From: Aridibaculum aurantiacum | GTDB taxonomy: Bacteria; Bacteroidota; Bacteroidia; Chitinophagales; Chitinophagaceae | DNA length: 64,000 bases | Reading direction: 5' to 3' | Assembly (NCBI RefSeq): GCF_017355875.1 | Contig: NZ_JAFEWC010000001.1 | Location: 2,294,001 to 2,358,000, forward strand | Shown: piece by piece, positions 27,445 to 36,426 of the stretch | How positions within the stretch are numbered: position 1 is the first letter of the stretch | How the letters are laid out: every line of letters starts with the position of its first letter | Translations under genes and position numbers: made by a program | Notes under the pieces: model-generated | Database searches by the model: none | Told to the model about the DNA's origin: nothing | Seen by the model: the letters and a program-made list of their open reading frames with translations, nothing else

Positions 27445-28974
27445 ATGAAAAGATCTTTTCAAAATGTTGCCACTAGCTTGCTTTTATTCGCATTCTTAGG
27501 AACCAACCAGGTTGCAGATGCACAAAACACAAATGGTGCTGCCGGGCAACCTGAAGTCGGACAAATACCTCCACATCCAGTACGATTACCAGAAGGAGCT
27601 ATTCCTGCTTTTCCAGGCGCATGGGGAGCTGGTATGTTTACCACAGGCGGACGGGGAGGTAAAGTGATTGCCGTTACCAACCTGAATGATGATGGTGCCG
27701 GTAGCCTGCGTGCCGCACTTGAAACAGAAGGCCCACGTATCATCGTGTTTCGTGTGGCAGGAACAATAAAGGTGAATAAGGATCTTAATATCAATCATCC
27801 TGACATCACCATTGCAGGTCAATCTGCTCCCGGCGATGGTATCTGTATTGCCGGTACACTCAACATCAATACACACAATGTGATCATCCGCCACCTGCGT
27901 GTTCGTCGTGGTGTTCCTACGGGCGGTCAAGGTGATGATAACATAGGTGGTAATCCTGACCACCACATCATCATCGACCATTGTTCTACCAGCTGGGGAA
28001 TGGATGAGAACATTTCGCTTTACCGCCACATGCGGCCATCTTTAGATAAGACGACGCAGATAAAAGATGCTGCAGAACATATCACCGTACAATGGACAAT
28101 TTCGAGCGAGGCGCTCGATGCAAGGGGTCATGCTTTTGGCGGTACATGGGGAGGGAATCCATCTACCTTTCATCACAACCTATTTGCCAGCAACACTGCC
28201 CGTAATCCTTCGATTGGTATGTCTGGTCCATTTGACTTCCGGTACAATGTTATTTTCAACTGGCGTCATCGTACCATGGATGGCGGCGACGAAACTTCAA
28301 TGATCAATGTGATCAACAACTATTACAAACCAGGACCTGCTACCAATGAGAACATGCGCGCCGTATTTGCACGTATTGAAGAACGTAGTATGTACTCTCC
28401 AGGTAGTGCATGGAGAGAAGGAGATTGGTATCTTAAAGCCGCCAATCGTCCGGGTAAATGGTATGTTGCCGGAAATATCATGCACGACAACCAAACACTT
28501 AACAACAATAACTGGGCGGGTATGCGCGGTCCTGAAAACCTTGCACGGGTGAACACACCATTTGTAGGCTGGCCGGTAGCTCCTCACCATAAAGCTGAAG
28601 TTGCTTTCGAGTCAGTATTGGCCAAAGCAGGCGCTACCTTGCCTAAACGTGATGCTGTTGATGCTCGTGTTACAGAAATGGTCCGCACAGGAAAGACAAT
28701 GACACAAACCGGTATCATTAAAGATATTGCTGAAGTGGGGGGGTATCCTAACCTTACGTTCAATCCTGCACAAGTACCTGTGGACAGCGACGGCGATGGT
28801 ATGCCTGATGCATGGGAGATCAAACACAAGCTCGACCCTAAGAACCCGAACGACGGTGCTATGGACACTGACGGCGATGGTTATACCAATGTGGAAGAAT
28901 TCTTGAATGGCACCAATCCACAGGAAAAGATCAATTACCGCAATCTTGGAAACAACATTGACACTATCAGTTAA
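27445..28974 (+). CDS. Secreted pectate lyase (PL1-like) with C-terminal calcium-binding repeats
   Basis: This 509-residue protein has a signal peptide ending near VADAQ. The PL1-type right-handed beta-helix begins at AIPAFPGAWGAGMFTTGGRGG and continues through VTNLNDDGAGSLRAALE, PRIIVFRVAGTI, ITIAGQSAPGDGICIAG, VIIRHLRVRRG and IIIDHCSTSWGMDEN. Pectate lyases cleave polygalacturonate by calcium-dependent beta-elimination. The last 65 residues contain two acidic loops, VDSDGDGMPDAWE and MDTDGDGYTNVEEFLNGT, of the EF-hand/thrombospondin-3 type, which may bind calcium. No other pectin genes adjoin it, so the usual locus partners are missing here. Confidence 0.9.
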   Translation: MKRSFQNVATSLLLFAFLGTNQVADAQNTNGAAGQPEVGQIPPHPVRLPEGAIPAFPGAWGAGMFTTGGRGGKVIAVTNLNDDGAGSLRAALETEGPRIIVFRVAGTIKVNKDLNINHPDITIAGQSAPGDGICIAGTLNINTHNVIIRHLRVRRGVPTGGQGDDNIGGNPDHHIIIDHCSTSWGMDENISLYRHMRPSLDKTTQIKDAAEHITVQWTISSEALDARGHAFGGTWGGNPSTFHHNLFASNTARNPSIGMSGPFDFRYNVIFNWRHRTMDGGDETSMINVINNYYKPGPATNENMRAVFARIEERSMYSPGSAWREGDWYLKAANRPGKWYVAGNIMHDNQTLNNNNWAGMRGPENLARVNTPFVGWPVAPHHKAEVAFESVLAKAGATLPKRDAVDARVTEMVRTGKTMTQTGIIKDIAEVGGYPNLTFNPAQVPVDSDGDGMPDAWEIKHKLDPKNPNDGAMDTDGDGYTNVEEFLNGTNPQEKINYRNLGNNIDTIS

Positions 28975-29187
28975 CCGATTTACTTACAGTTCTTTTTTAA
29001 GCCTTCTGAGCCACAGCAAAATTTAAAAAACCTTGTTACTCATTTGCAGTGTTGATCTGTCTGTTAACATCAAAAACCAAAGAAGAATAAGCAAAGGGAG
29101 CATAAGGTTATGTTTTGTTTAAGATGTAAGTATTTCTATAAATCCGGAGTTCTCTCGAACTAACACTTCGCGCAACGAGATTTTGAT

Positions 29188-29232
29188 AAGGCAGCAGAGA
29201 ATGAGATGTACTCATTCTCTGCTGCCTTTTTT
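29188..29232 (+). terminator. Strong Rho-independent terminator
   Basis: GGCAGCAGAGAATGAG pairs perfectly with CTCATTCTCTGCTGCC around a 5-nt loop, and TTTTTT follows. It is the longest perfect stem noted in the window. Confidence 0.9.
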
Positions 29233-29479
29233 CTTCCTCCTAAAACATCAGATTGTTCATTTTACCGTAATTAAAGAAGAGCAAAGAATTGAAGTAACTA
29301 CTTCCCTGTAATACATTCTTAATGCACCCAACAAAGTGCACGTTCAAAAACAAGGTATCGTCAATAAAATAAAACGCAGTGTAGCACAGGGAGGAGCTCA
29401 ATTATTTTATATCAAATTCCTGCATGTGTTAAAACCTCTGGCATGTAGCCTAACTACACCAACCACGGCCAAATAAGAC

Positions 29480-29487
29480 TACATTTG
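29480..29487 (+). promoter_or_regulatory. Candidate -7 box TACATTTG for the NfeD-SPFH operon
   Basis: TACATTTG matches the Bacteroidota TAnnTTTG consensus and lies 32 bp before the NfeD start codon. The -33 element is not clear. Confidence 0.45.
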
Positions 29488-29518
29488 ATGCCTACCACCA
29501 AAACGCTTAAGAAACATC

Positions 29519-29968
29519 ATGGAAAGTTTTAAAAACCCACAAGTCATTTGGTTTGTGTTGGGCTTCCTCTTTTTCCTGTTAGAATTTGCTATCCCCGGTT
29601 TCATCCTTTTCTTTTTTGGCGTTGGAGCCTGGGTTGTTGCCATCATCTTACTTTTTGTAGATGTTTCTATCAATACGCAATTGCTCATCTTTTTAATCAG
29701 CTCAGTTATTACCACGCTACTTTTTCGCAAGTGGGTAAAGCAAATGGTTTTTACACGCAAACATACCAGCGAGTTAGAAGACGAATTCATAGGTAAGACG
29801 GGCAAAGCAGAAACCAATATTGGTCCTGGCAGCGATGGTAAAGTAGCATTTAGAGGAACTGTATGGGATGCAAGATCACACGATACCATTGCCAAAGGCG
29901 AAACAGTAGTTATAACTGGCAACGAAAGCATATTATTAATTGTAAAATCAACTAAACAAGCACTATGA
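29519..29968 (+). CDS. NfeD-like membrane protein
   Basis: This 149-residue protein has two or three membrane helices in the first 65 residues (VIWFVLGFLFFLLEFAIPGF, VVAIILLFVDV, LLIFLISSVITTLLF). A C-terminal OB-fold domain follows (FIGKTGKAETNIGPGSDGKV, WDARSHDTIAKGETVVITG). This is the short NfeD type, without the ClpP-like protease. NfeD proteins work with SPFH/stomatin-family proteins in membrane organisation. The next gene encodes such a partner and overlaps this one by 4 bp (ATGA), which implies translational coupling. Confidence 0.9.
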   Translation: MESFKNPQVIWFVLGFLFFLLEFAIPGFILFFFGVGAWVVAIILLFVDVSINTQLLIFLISSVITTLLFRKWVKQMVFTRKHTSELEDEFIGKTGKAETNIGPGSDGKVAFRGTVWDARSHDTIAKGETVVITGNESILLIVKSTKQAL

Positions 29969-30906
29969 CAGCAGGCACTATAATTCTTATTGTTTTTATT
30001 CTCTTTCTTTTGGTTGCATTTCTATCCACTTTCAAAGTGGTGCCGCAGCGGTCGGTGTATATAGTAGAGCGACTTGGAAAATACAGCCGCACATTAGAAG
30101 CTGGCTTCCATATTCTTATTCCTTTTATCGACAAGATCGCTTATCGCCAAAATCAAAAAGAGCAAGCTATAGATGTGGCTTCGCAAACATGTATCACCAA
30201 AGACAATATAGCCGTAGAGGTTGATGGTATTCTTTACCTGCAGGTGGTAGATCCGCAAAAAGCATCGTACGGTATCGACAACTACAAGTTTGCCGTAGTG
30301 CAGATATCGCAGACAACCATGCGTAGCATCATTGGCAAAATGGAACTGGACAAAACTTTTGAAGAACGCGAAACAGTAAATGCCAGTATAGTAGAGGCAG
30401 TGGATAAAGCAAGCGGACCGTGGGGTATTAAAGTTTCACGTTATGAAGTGAAGAACATTTCGCCGCCCCAGAGTATAAAAGACGCCATGGAAAAGCAGAT
30501 GCGTGCAGAACGTGAGAAGCGTGCATTGATTGCAGAGTCCGAAGGTGATAAACAAGCAAAGATCAACCGCGCGGAAGGTGATAAACAAGAAGCCATTGCA
30601 CGCTCCGAAGGTGAAAAGCAGCGCCGTATGAATGAAGCTGCCGGTACTGCTTCCGAGATAGAATTGGTGGCCGTGGCTACCGCTAAAGGTATCCGCGAAA
30701 TTGCACAATCTATAAATGCAGAAGGTGGAATGAATGCTGTAAACCTGCGCATTGCCGAGCAGTATCTTACAGAGTTTGGCAAGCTTGCAAAAGTGAATAA
30801 CAGCATGATCGTTCCTGCTGATCTATCTGACATAGCAGGCGTTATTTCAAGCATCACTTCCGTTATTGGAAAATCAAAATTGGAGACGCCAAGAATAGGT
30901 AAATAG
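29965..30906 (+). CDS. SPFH/band 7 membrane protein (QmcA/stomatin-like)
   Basis: This 313-residue protein has one N-terminal membrane helix (IILIVFILFLLVAFLSTF). The SPFH domain follows: VPQRSVYIVERLGKYSRTLE, GFHILIPFIDKIAYRQNQKE, then VDGILYLQVVDP and YEVKNISPPQSIKDAMEKQM. A long helical region has repeats of the AESEGDKQAKINRAEGDKQEA type, typical of the coiled-coil part. SPFH proteins form large membrane assemblies and are partners of NfeD proteins, whose gene precedes and overlaps it. The specific process in this organism is not shown. Confidence 0.93.
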   Translation: MTAGTIILIVFILFLLVAFLSTFKVVPQRSVYIVERLGKYSRTLEAGFHILIPFIDKIAYRQNQKEQAIDVASQTCITKDNIAVEVDGILYLQVVDPQKASYGIDNYKFAVVQISQTTMRSIIGKMELDKTFEERETVNASIVEAVDKASGPWGIKVSRYEVKNISPPQSIKDAMEKQMRAEREKRALIAESEGDKQAKINRAEGDKQEAIARSEGEKQRRMNEAAGTASEIELVAVATAKGIREIAQSINAEGGMNAVNLRIAEQYLTEFGKLAKVNNSMIVPADLSDIAGVISSITSVIGKSKLETPRIGK

Positions 30907-30927
30907 GTTTCTATTCCCAATATTATC

Positions 30928-30959
30928 AAGCCTTCACTTTTAATAGTGAAGGCTTTTTT
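30928..30959 (+). terminator. Rho-independent terminator after the NfeD-SPFH operon
   Basis: AAGCCTTCACT pairs perfectly with AGTGAAGGCTT around a 6-nt loop, with a T tract after it. Confidence 0.88.
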
Positions 30960-31187
30960 ATAACACCTTTTTGTTCAAGTAATGCATTATGTTACCAGCA
31001 GAGAATCTACTAGCAGCATCGTTGCCACGCTCGGTTGAAAAGGTAGTTTTCCATAGCAGCTGCAGTTTTAGTTAAAGTCTTCCTTCCAAATATTGCAGTG
31101 GCTTGAATAAGATATATGTGAGGTCAACACACGGGAACATTTTTATATTCTCGCAAAACCTTCATTGCTTAGCTAGCCATAAATTAT

Positions 31188-32786
31188 TTACTTCTGCCTT
31201 ACCAGCGATACATCGTCTACATAACAAAAGGCATTGGCTGCACCATTGGCCATAAAACCTATTTCCACTTTACCATTCCTGATGTTTACATTCTTGATGG
31301 TGATGGTATTCCAGCCTGCATTTTCAGTATTAATATTATAGCGATGCATCTTACCATTGGAAAGCGCATACATGTGGAGGTCAGTAAAGTTGATGCTGTT
31401 CTTTACCCTGGCGGTTAAGGTATATTTACCACTTTCCAGTTTCGCATAAGGTGAAGATTCAATCACCTGGAATACCTTCCTTTTAAAGTTAATGCGGTCA
31501 CTGATTGCAAGGGTTTTTTCACCTACAACAACTTTTCTATCCTCCTGTGTATTCATGTAGTTCAGGGTTGGAGAAAGCGCACTGTCAAGGCTTATCTCAT
31601 TTCCTTCCAGCACCTGGCTGGTCCAGCCGGTGAGTTGTAGCTGCACTGGTTTTACGGTACTTGGTATCTTTTTGCGGTCAGCTTCAAAGCTTCCATTATT
31701 TACCCAGTTGTTATCTTTTGCCACATTCCATTCACCCGTTCTTGCATTCAAATTCCATGAATGAAGTGAGTTGAAATAAGGCGTTTGACCATCAAAAGAA
31801 AGGGGCGTCCATTGGTTATAACCCAATCCATTTCCAGCAAAGTTGGCCCAGCGATCGCCGCAGTAAACCACTGTTTCTTTTTTGCTGCCCTTTACGTTAA
31901 AGAAGAACCCGGTTTGCGTAATATGGGCATAGTCTTCTTCACTTCCTTTTATCACCTCCATATTGTTTTTAGGCAAGTATGGACCTCTAATATCATCAGC
32001 TACAAGATAATATGCCAGCGAGGCATCCCAGCCATATAAGTTGGAAGCAAACATATAATACTTGCCCTTGTATTTAAACATGCAATTACCCTCACGGCCT
32101 GCACCTTCAAATATCTTAGTGCAATCCAGCAGGTTCACCTTGCCATCTTTCATTCCAATTTCAGAGATATAGATCTTGTTTCTTCCCTGGCCATACGAGT
32201 ACACCAGGTAAGACTTACCATTATCTTCATCAGTAAATACTGTCTGGTCGCCGGTGTTGGTAGTGCCTATCATCTCCTTCATGCTTATTCTTTGGTGCCA
32301 TGAAAATGACCCGTTAGGAGTAGGCGAAGTAAGTATCAGCACCTGGCTTCCATGCTGCACAATCATGGCATATTGATTGGTCTCTTTGATAAAAGCAACA
32401 CCTAACCGACCAACCCATGTCCTGCGTTCACCATCATGTTTCTTCAGTTCTTCACGGGTTAGTACATCACCTTCAAACTTCCAGTTAACAGCATCAGTAG
32501 AACTATAACAGGTTACTGTTTCAAAGGTAGCTGTGGGAAGTGTTACCGACGGATCATTACGATAAGTGTCAGCTTCTTTGTATTGCACGCCATACCAGTA
32601 ATACTTAATTTCTCCTGTGGCAGGGTCAGGAAACCTGAATATGCCACCACCCTGGCTGTAGATCGGGCGACCATCTTTGGTGTTCCAAAATTGATCATTC
32701 TTTATGTTGTGCGGCTGGGCTTTCAAGTTAGTGTTGCTGCCAGTGAGGATTGCCAGCACAATCATAAGAAGGGTAGGGAGTTTCAT
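31188..32786 (-). CDS. GH43-like glycoside hydrolase with C-terminal carbohydrate-binding-type domain
   Basis: The ATG at 32786 begins the signal peptide MKLPTLLMIVLAILTG and gives 532 residues; ATGs at 32798 and 32852 are alternatives. The N-terminal 350 residues resemble the five-bladed propeller of GH43-type enzymes: PIYSQGGGIFRFPDPATGE, KYYWYGVQY, GNCMFKYKGKYYMFASNLYGWD and GDRWANFAGNGLGYNQWTPL. This branch often acts on galactans or arabinogalactan side chains. The last 180 residues form a beta-sandwich like a carbohydrate-binding module (ENAGWNTITIKNVNIRNGK, then AFCYVDDVSLVRQ). The catalytic acids were not assigned with certainty, so the substrate remains open. It stands alone on the minus strand. 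Confidence 0.75.
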   Translation of the reverse strand: MKLPTLLMIVLAILTGSNTNLKAQPHNIKNDQFWNTKDGRPIYSQGGGIFRFPDPATGEIKYYWYGVQYKEADTYRNDPSVTLPTATFETVTCYSSTDAVNWKFEGDVLTREELKKHDGERRTWVGRLGVAFIKETNQYAMIVQHGSQVLILTSPTPNGSFSWHQRISMKEMIGTTNTGDQTVFTDEDNGKSYLVYSYGQGRNKIYISEIGMKDGKVNLLDCTKIFEGAGREGNCMFKYKGKYYMFASNLYGWDASLAYYLVADDIRGPYLPKNNMEVIKGSEEDYAHITQTGFFFNVKGSKKETVVYCGDRWANFAGNGLGYNQWTPLSFDGQTPYFNSLHSWNLNARTGEWNVAKDNNWVNNGSFEADRKKIPSTVKPVQLQLTGWTSQVLEGNEISLDSALSPTLNYMNTQEDRKVVVGEKTLAISDRINFKRKVFQVIESSPYAKLESGKYTLTARVKNSINFTDLHMYALSNGKMHRYNINTENAGWNTITIKNVNIRNGKVEIGFMANGAANAFCYVDDVSLVRQK

Positions 32787-33153
32787 TGCTGATTGCATTG
32801 CTACATATTTGCTACAAACATAAGGGGAGTAACATTCCCTTGATCTTTCCATATATTCAATTAATGTGCACCACTAGAAGTCGCTGGTGGTCATGATCCA
32901 AAATAATAAACAGTCTACATGTATCTTCACCAGTTTAGTGGATGGTGAAGAACCCAACAATGGGAAGAAAGATTGGATTGTCCTAACGATAATAGAAAAA
33001 TATATGCTGCCTAACCTTTAATCGCATCAACTATTGCTTATTTACCAGCATTAGCCATTCAAGATATTCCTGTGGTTCAACAGCACCCAATACGTAGATT
33101 CATTTAATCAGCTTCAACCTGGTTGAAACAACTAGCGAGTCTCCAACACTCCA
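32787..33153. other. Gene-free stretch
   Basis: This 367-bp gap lies between two minus-strand genes. It presumably contains the promoter of the GH43-like gene. No hairpin, repeat or coding signal was noted. Confidence 0.5.
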
Positions 33154-35607
33154 CTAAAACTCTACAATAAATCCAATGGTAGGCAAGGTGAAGGCACTTG
33201 CATTATCAATCCTTACAGGTATTGCATTGCTGCCATTCAACTGTACTGGCTGACCATCGGTGGTTTCAAAAGCAGTATTGTTCGCGTTGCGTTTAAAGGT
33301 GTATGAATCAACCGCAGGTGCCTTTGCTGCCCACCAGTTGGTAATGTCAAGGTATACATCAAGTGTCAACTTCCTGAAATTCCACTTTTTGTCAATGCGA
33401 ATATCGCTTGCGCTAAAGTTGCCTAACCGCAGTGTATTGAAGCGTGCGTTATCTTCTATACCTCGCCCAAGGGAAAGGTAGTTGGCGCGGCTGGCCACTT
33501 CATCATATGGTGTATACGGATTTCCTCCCTGGAAGCGGTACTTCAATCCCAATTCCCAGTTGCGGTTGAACTTATAGCCTCCAACCAGGCTCAGCAAATG
33601 CCGGCTGTCCCAGGCACTCGGTGCATATTTACCATCAGCATTGGTATAGCGGCTATAAAAAAAGGTATAACTAGCGGTGCCAAAGAAACGCTGCGTAAGT
33701 TTTTGCTGTGCAAACAGCTCCACGCCATAGCTGTTGCCCTTTCCATTGGTTACCACCGCTTCATTTCCTATAAAGCCAAATCCTGCTCCCTGGTTGCTGA
33801 GGCTAATGCCATCTTTTACAGAAATGGGTGCATTATTGTAATGCTTATAAAAAGCTTCCACAGTAAAGCGCGTAGTTGGTACAGGTAAATATTCTACACC
33901 TGTTACATAATGGGTGCTAACGAGGTAGTCACTATTTCTGTTAGCGAAAGCGCCGTTGTTACTTTGAAAACCTAAAATTGTGTACGGTGGTATCTTGGTA
34001 TAGCTGCCTGCACTTGCATTCAATGTAACCTTATCTGATAGTAAATAGCTAAATGCTATACGTGGCGATAGAGTAGCCAATGCATTAGTTCCGTTGGTAG
34101 TAAATGAATTCATGTCAGTACGCAGTCCTGCACTAATACCCAGTCGTTCTTCAAAAAAACGTTTACCCACCTGGACAAATGCACCATACTTCCAAAAGTC
34201 AAGACCAGATGCGAAATTGATAATATCGGCAGGTTGTACAATGCTTCCATTGTTGTCAACAAGAGCAGCTCTCCGCCTGATGAAGGAGGAAGTTTGATAT
34301 TGCACCAGCTGCGTCATTATTCCGTAAGTTGTTTTCCATCCACTCACTGTTGTGCTGATGTCGGCGCGTACTTTATTCTCCGTTTCACGAAAGGCAGTGT
34401 TTAGCCTAAGGTTAGAAGATGATGACTCATCGTTGTTATCATATTTCACCAAAGCATTGTCGAAGGCATTCCTGCTTATAGCTATATTCAATATGCCATT
34501 GTTCAGAGATCTTTTGTAAGAAACACCACCGGTGTAATTCCACTGGTTCACATTAGGAACGCTTTCTAATGTGTATAGTTTCTCGGGTGTCGGTTCTTTA
34601 GGCGCTACGAACGAAAATTCATCTATAGCACCTATACCTAAAAATGTAAGGGTACTTTTCGCATCAGGCTTGTACGTTATTTTGTACTGAAAGTCCCAAT
34701 AGTTGGGTCGGATAGGCAGGTCGATCAGCTTGAACAGTACCTGCAAATAACTCCTGCGGGCAGAAGCAAGAAAGGTCAGGTTCTTCTTATTGTTCAGCGG
34801 ACCTTCCAGTGTGGCAGCCAGTTCAGATGCACTCAATCTTACGTTACCCTGAACACGGTTTGGATTGCCTTGTTTTTGTTTGAATTCAAATACACCACTC
34901 AGCGCATTATCGAACCGGGCATCAAATGCACTGCTGCTAAGCTTTACATCTTCTATAAAAGAAACATTTAAAATGCCTTGCGGTCCACCTGCGCTTCCCT
35001 GCGTGCTAAAGTGATTGATCACCGGTATCTCTATTCCATCCAGGTAATAAACATTCTCATTGGGTGCACCGCCCCTGATTATGATATCATTCCTGGGTCC
35101 GCCGCCGGTACTGGCACCTCCGCCTACACCTGGCAGTGATTGCACTACTTTGCTAATGTCAAAGTTCCCTCCAGGGAAAGCTTTGATCTCTTCAGTGGTC
35201 AGGCGCTGTACACTCAAAGGAGTTTCCAGCGTAGCCACTTTGGCTACCTGTCTCCGTGTACTCACCACCACACCTTGTAGTTGTGCTGATACAGGCAGCA
35301 GTTCAAATGATACTTCGTTCTCATTACCACTTGTTACTACAATATTGAATTTGCTGAGGCTATCGTATCCTATAGCAGAAACTGTAATGGTATATGCTCC
35401 TGGTGCTATGCCCTGCACCCGGTACCTACCAAGAGAGTCTGTAGTGGTAGCATTACCAACTTCTTTAACCAAAACTGTTGCTGCACCTATAGATTTAAGC
35501 GTCGTGCCATTGGTAACGGAGCCTGTAATGCTCCCGGCATTTTGAGCGGAAACCAGTGTAGGTAGTAAGAACAGGAAGAAGTAAAAAAGCTGCGTTGTTA
35601 GTTTCAT
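33154..35607 (-). CDS. TonB-dependent outer-membrane receptor with N-terminal carboxypeptidase-like domain
   Basis: This 817-residue protein has the signal peptide MKLTTQLFYFFLFLLPTLVSAQ. A CarboxypepD_reg domain (about 25-105) includes GSITGSVTNGTTLKSIGAA and DSLGRYRVQGIAPGAYTI. The plug (about 125-235) has FDISKVVQSLPGVGGGAST and NDIIIRGGAPNENVYYLDGI. The barrel ends in aromatic TLPTIGFIVEF. It lacks the SusC-type hallmarks and has no SusD next to it. The likely role is energy-dependent uptake of a small ligand such as a siderophore or peptide; the ligand is not evident. A LytTR response regulator gene lies just upstream on the same strand, and an inverted repeat sits before its start. Confidence 0.9.
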   Translation of the reverse strand: MKLTTQLFYFFLFLLPTLVSAQNAGSITGSVTNGTTLKSIGAATVLVKEVGNATTTDSLGRYRVQGIAPGAYTITVSAIGYDSLSKFNIVVTSGNENEVSFELLPVSAQLQGVVVSTRRQVAKVATLETPLSVQRLTTEEIKAFPGGNFDISKVVQSLPGVGGGASTGGGPRNDIIIRGGAPNENVYYLDGIEIPVINHFSTQGSAGGPQGILNVSFIEDVKLSSSAFDARFDNALSGVFEFKQKQGNPNRVQGNVRLSASELAATLEGPLNNKKNLTFLASARRSYLQVLFKLIDLPIRPNYWDFQYKITYKPDAKSTLTFLGIGAIDEFSFVAPKEPTPEKLYTLESVPNVNQWNYTGGVSYKRSLNNGILNIAISRNAFDNALVKYDNNDESSSSNLRLNTAFRETENKVRADISTTVSGWKTTYGIMTQLVQYQTSSFIRRRAALVDNNGSIVQPADIINFASGLDFWKYGAFVQVGKRFFEERLGISAGLRTDMNSFTTNGTNALATLSPRIAFSYLLSDKVTLNASAGSYTKIPPYTILGFQSNNGAFANRNSDYLVSTHYVTGVEYLPVPTTRFTVEAFYKHYNNAPISVKDGISLSNQGAGFGFIGNEAVVTNGKGNSYGVELFAQQKLTQRFFGTASYTFFYSRYTNADGKYAPSAWDSRHLLSLVGGYKFNRNWELGLKYRFQGGNPYTPYDEVASRANYLSLGRGIEDNARFNTLRLGNFSASDIRIDKKWNFRKLTLDVYLDITNWWAAKAPAVDSYTFKRNANNTAFETTDGQPVQLNGSNAIPVRIDNASAFTLPTIGFIVEF

Positions 35608-35637
35608 GGTTGAACAGTTGCTAAAGTAACAAAGTAC

Positions 35638-35655
35638 TGTTCATATTGTTGAACA
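35638..35655. promoter_or_regulatory. TGTTCA-N6-TGAACA inverted repeat upstream of the TonB receptor
   Basis: A perfect 6-bp inverted repeat, TGTTCA/TGAACA, lies 31 bp upstream of the receptor ATG at 35607. A third TGAACA copy occurs at about 35611, next to the start codon. The arrangement resembles a regulator site. The neighbouring LytTR regulator is a candidate binder, but LytTR sites are usually direct repeats. Confidence 0.35.
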
Positions 35656-35732
35656 TTGCAGCTTTTCTATTACCAGGTTGCTTTTCCTGTAACAGCATCA
35701 AATTATTCACTGCTTATCGGTATCATCCATTT

Positions 35733-36413
35733 CTATTTCTTCAGCGCAGCCGACAGCTGATCATAGTAAGCCTCGCTTACTGGTAACAGCGCTTTGCCAA
35801 TTGTCACCTGGTTTCGTTCCAGCTTATCTATTTTATTGGTGCTCACTATAAAAGATCTATGGATCCTGGTGAACTTATCGTGTGGTAGCAGGTTGGCTGC
35901 TTCAGCAAATGTTATGCGTGACAGAACGTTTTTTTCTTTGGTAACAAAGGTGACATAGTTGCCTGTTGCCTCTAAATACAAGATGTCATCATACATCACT
36001 TTCACCTGTTCGTATCCCGTTTTCAGGTAAATGAAATCTTCTGTTTCCGGGCCGTTTCTATAGTTGTACAATTCAAATGCTTTGTTACATCCTTTCAGAA
36101 AACGCGCTAATGAAAATGGCTTTAGCAGGTAATCAACAGCATCCAATTCAAAGCTTGTAACTGCATGCTCGGTATACGCTGTAGTGAATATAACGAGTGG
36201 CTTTTTACGCAGGCTGTTTAAGAATTCAATACCGGATATATCAGGCATTTTTATATCAAGAAAAAGCAGGTCAACATTCTCCTTTTGCAGGTATTCCATC
36301 GCTTCAAACGCATCGGTGAAGGTGGCCACCAGGTTGATAAAAGGCACCTTGGAAGCATGCGATTGTATGATAGTAAGTGCTATTGGTTCGTCATCTATGG
36401 CTATAGCTTTCAT
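35733..36413 (-). CDS. LytTR-family response regulator
   Basis: The ATG at 36413 gives 226 residues; a TTG one codon earlier is ignored. The receiver domain has the acidic pair D7-D8, phospho-acceptor D53 in LLFLDIKMPD, T at IFTTAYTEHA and K at YLLKPFS. The C-terminal LytTR domain (about 125-225) shows DFIYLKTGYEQVKVMYDDIL, LEATGNYVTF and FTRIHRSFIVS. These regulators bind DNA through the LytTR domain after phosphorylation by a LytS-like kinase, encoded 13 bp upstream. The TonB receptor 125 bp downstream is a plausible target, but this is inference. Confidence 0.95.
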   Translation of the reverse strand: MKAIAIDDEPIALTIIQSHASKVPFINLVATFTDAFEAMEYLQKENVDLLFLDIKMPDISGIEFLNSLRKKPLVIFTTAYTEHAVTSFELDAVDYLLKPFSLARFLKGCNKAFELYNYRNGPETEDFIYLKTGYEQVKVMYDDILYLEATGNYVTFVTKEKNVLSRITFAEAANLLPHDKFTRIHRSFIVSTNKIDKLERNQVTIGKALLPVSEAYYDQLSAALKK

Positions 36414-36426
36414 CAATGGCTGTTAA

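Larger units (their letters stand above)
28975..29518 (+). other. Gene-free stretch with a strong internal terminator
   Basis: This 544-bp gap has no convincing gene. A strong hairpin terminator lies at 29188-29232, over 200 bp past the pectate lyase stop. The preceding DNA is thus either a long 3' untranslated region or a small transcript. A good -7 box occurs at 29480. Confidence 0.5.
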
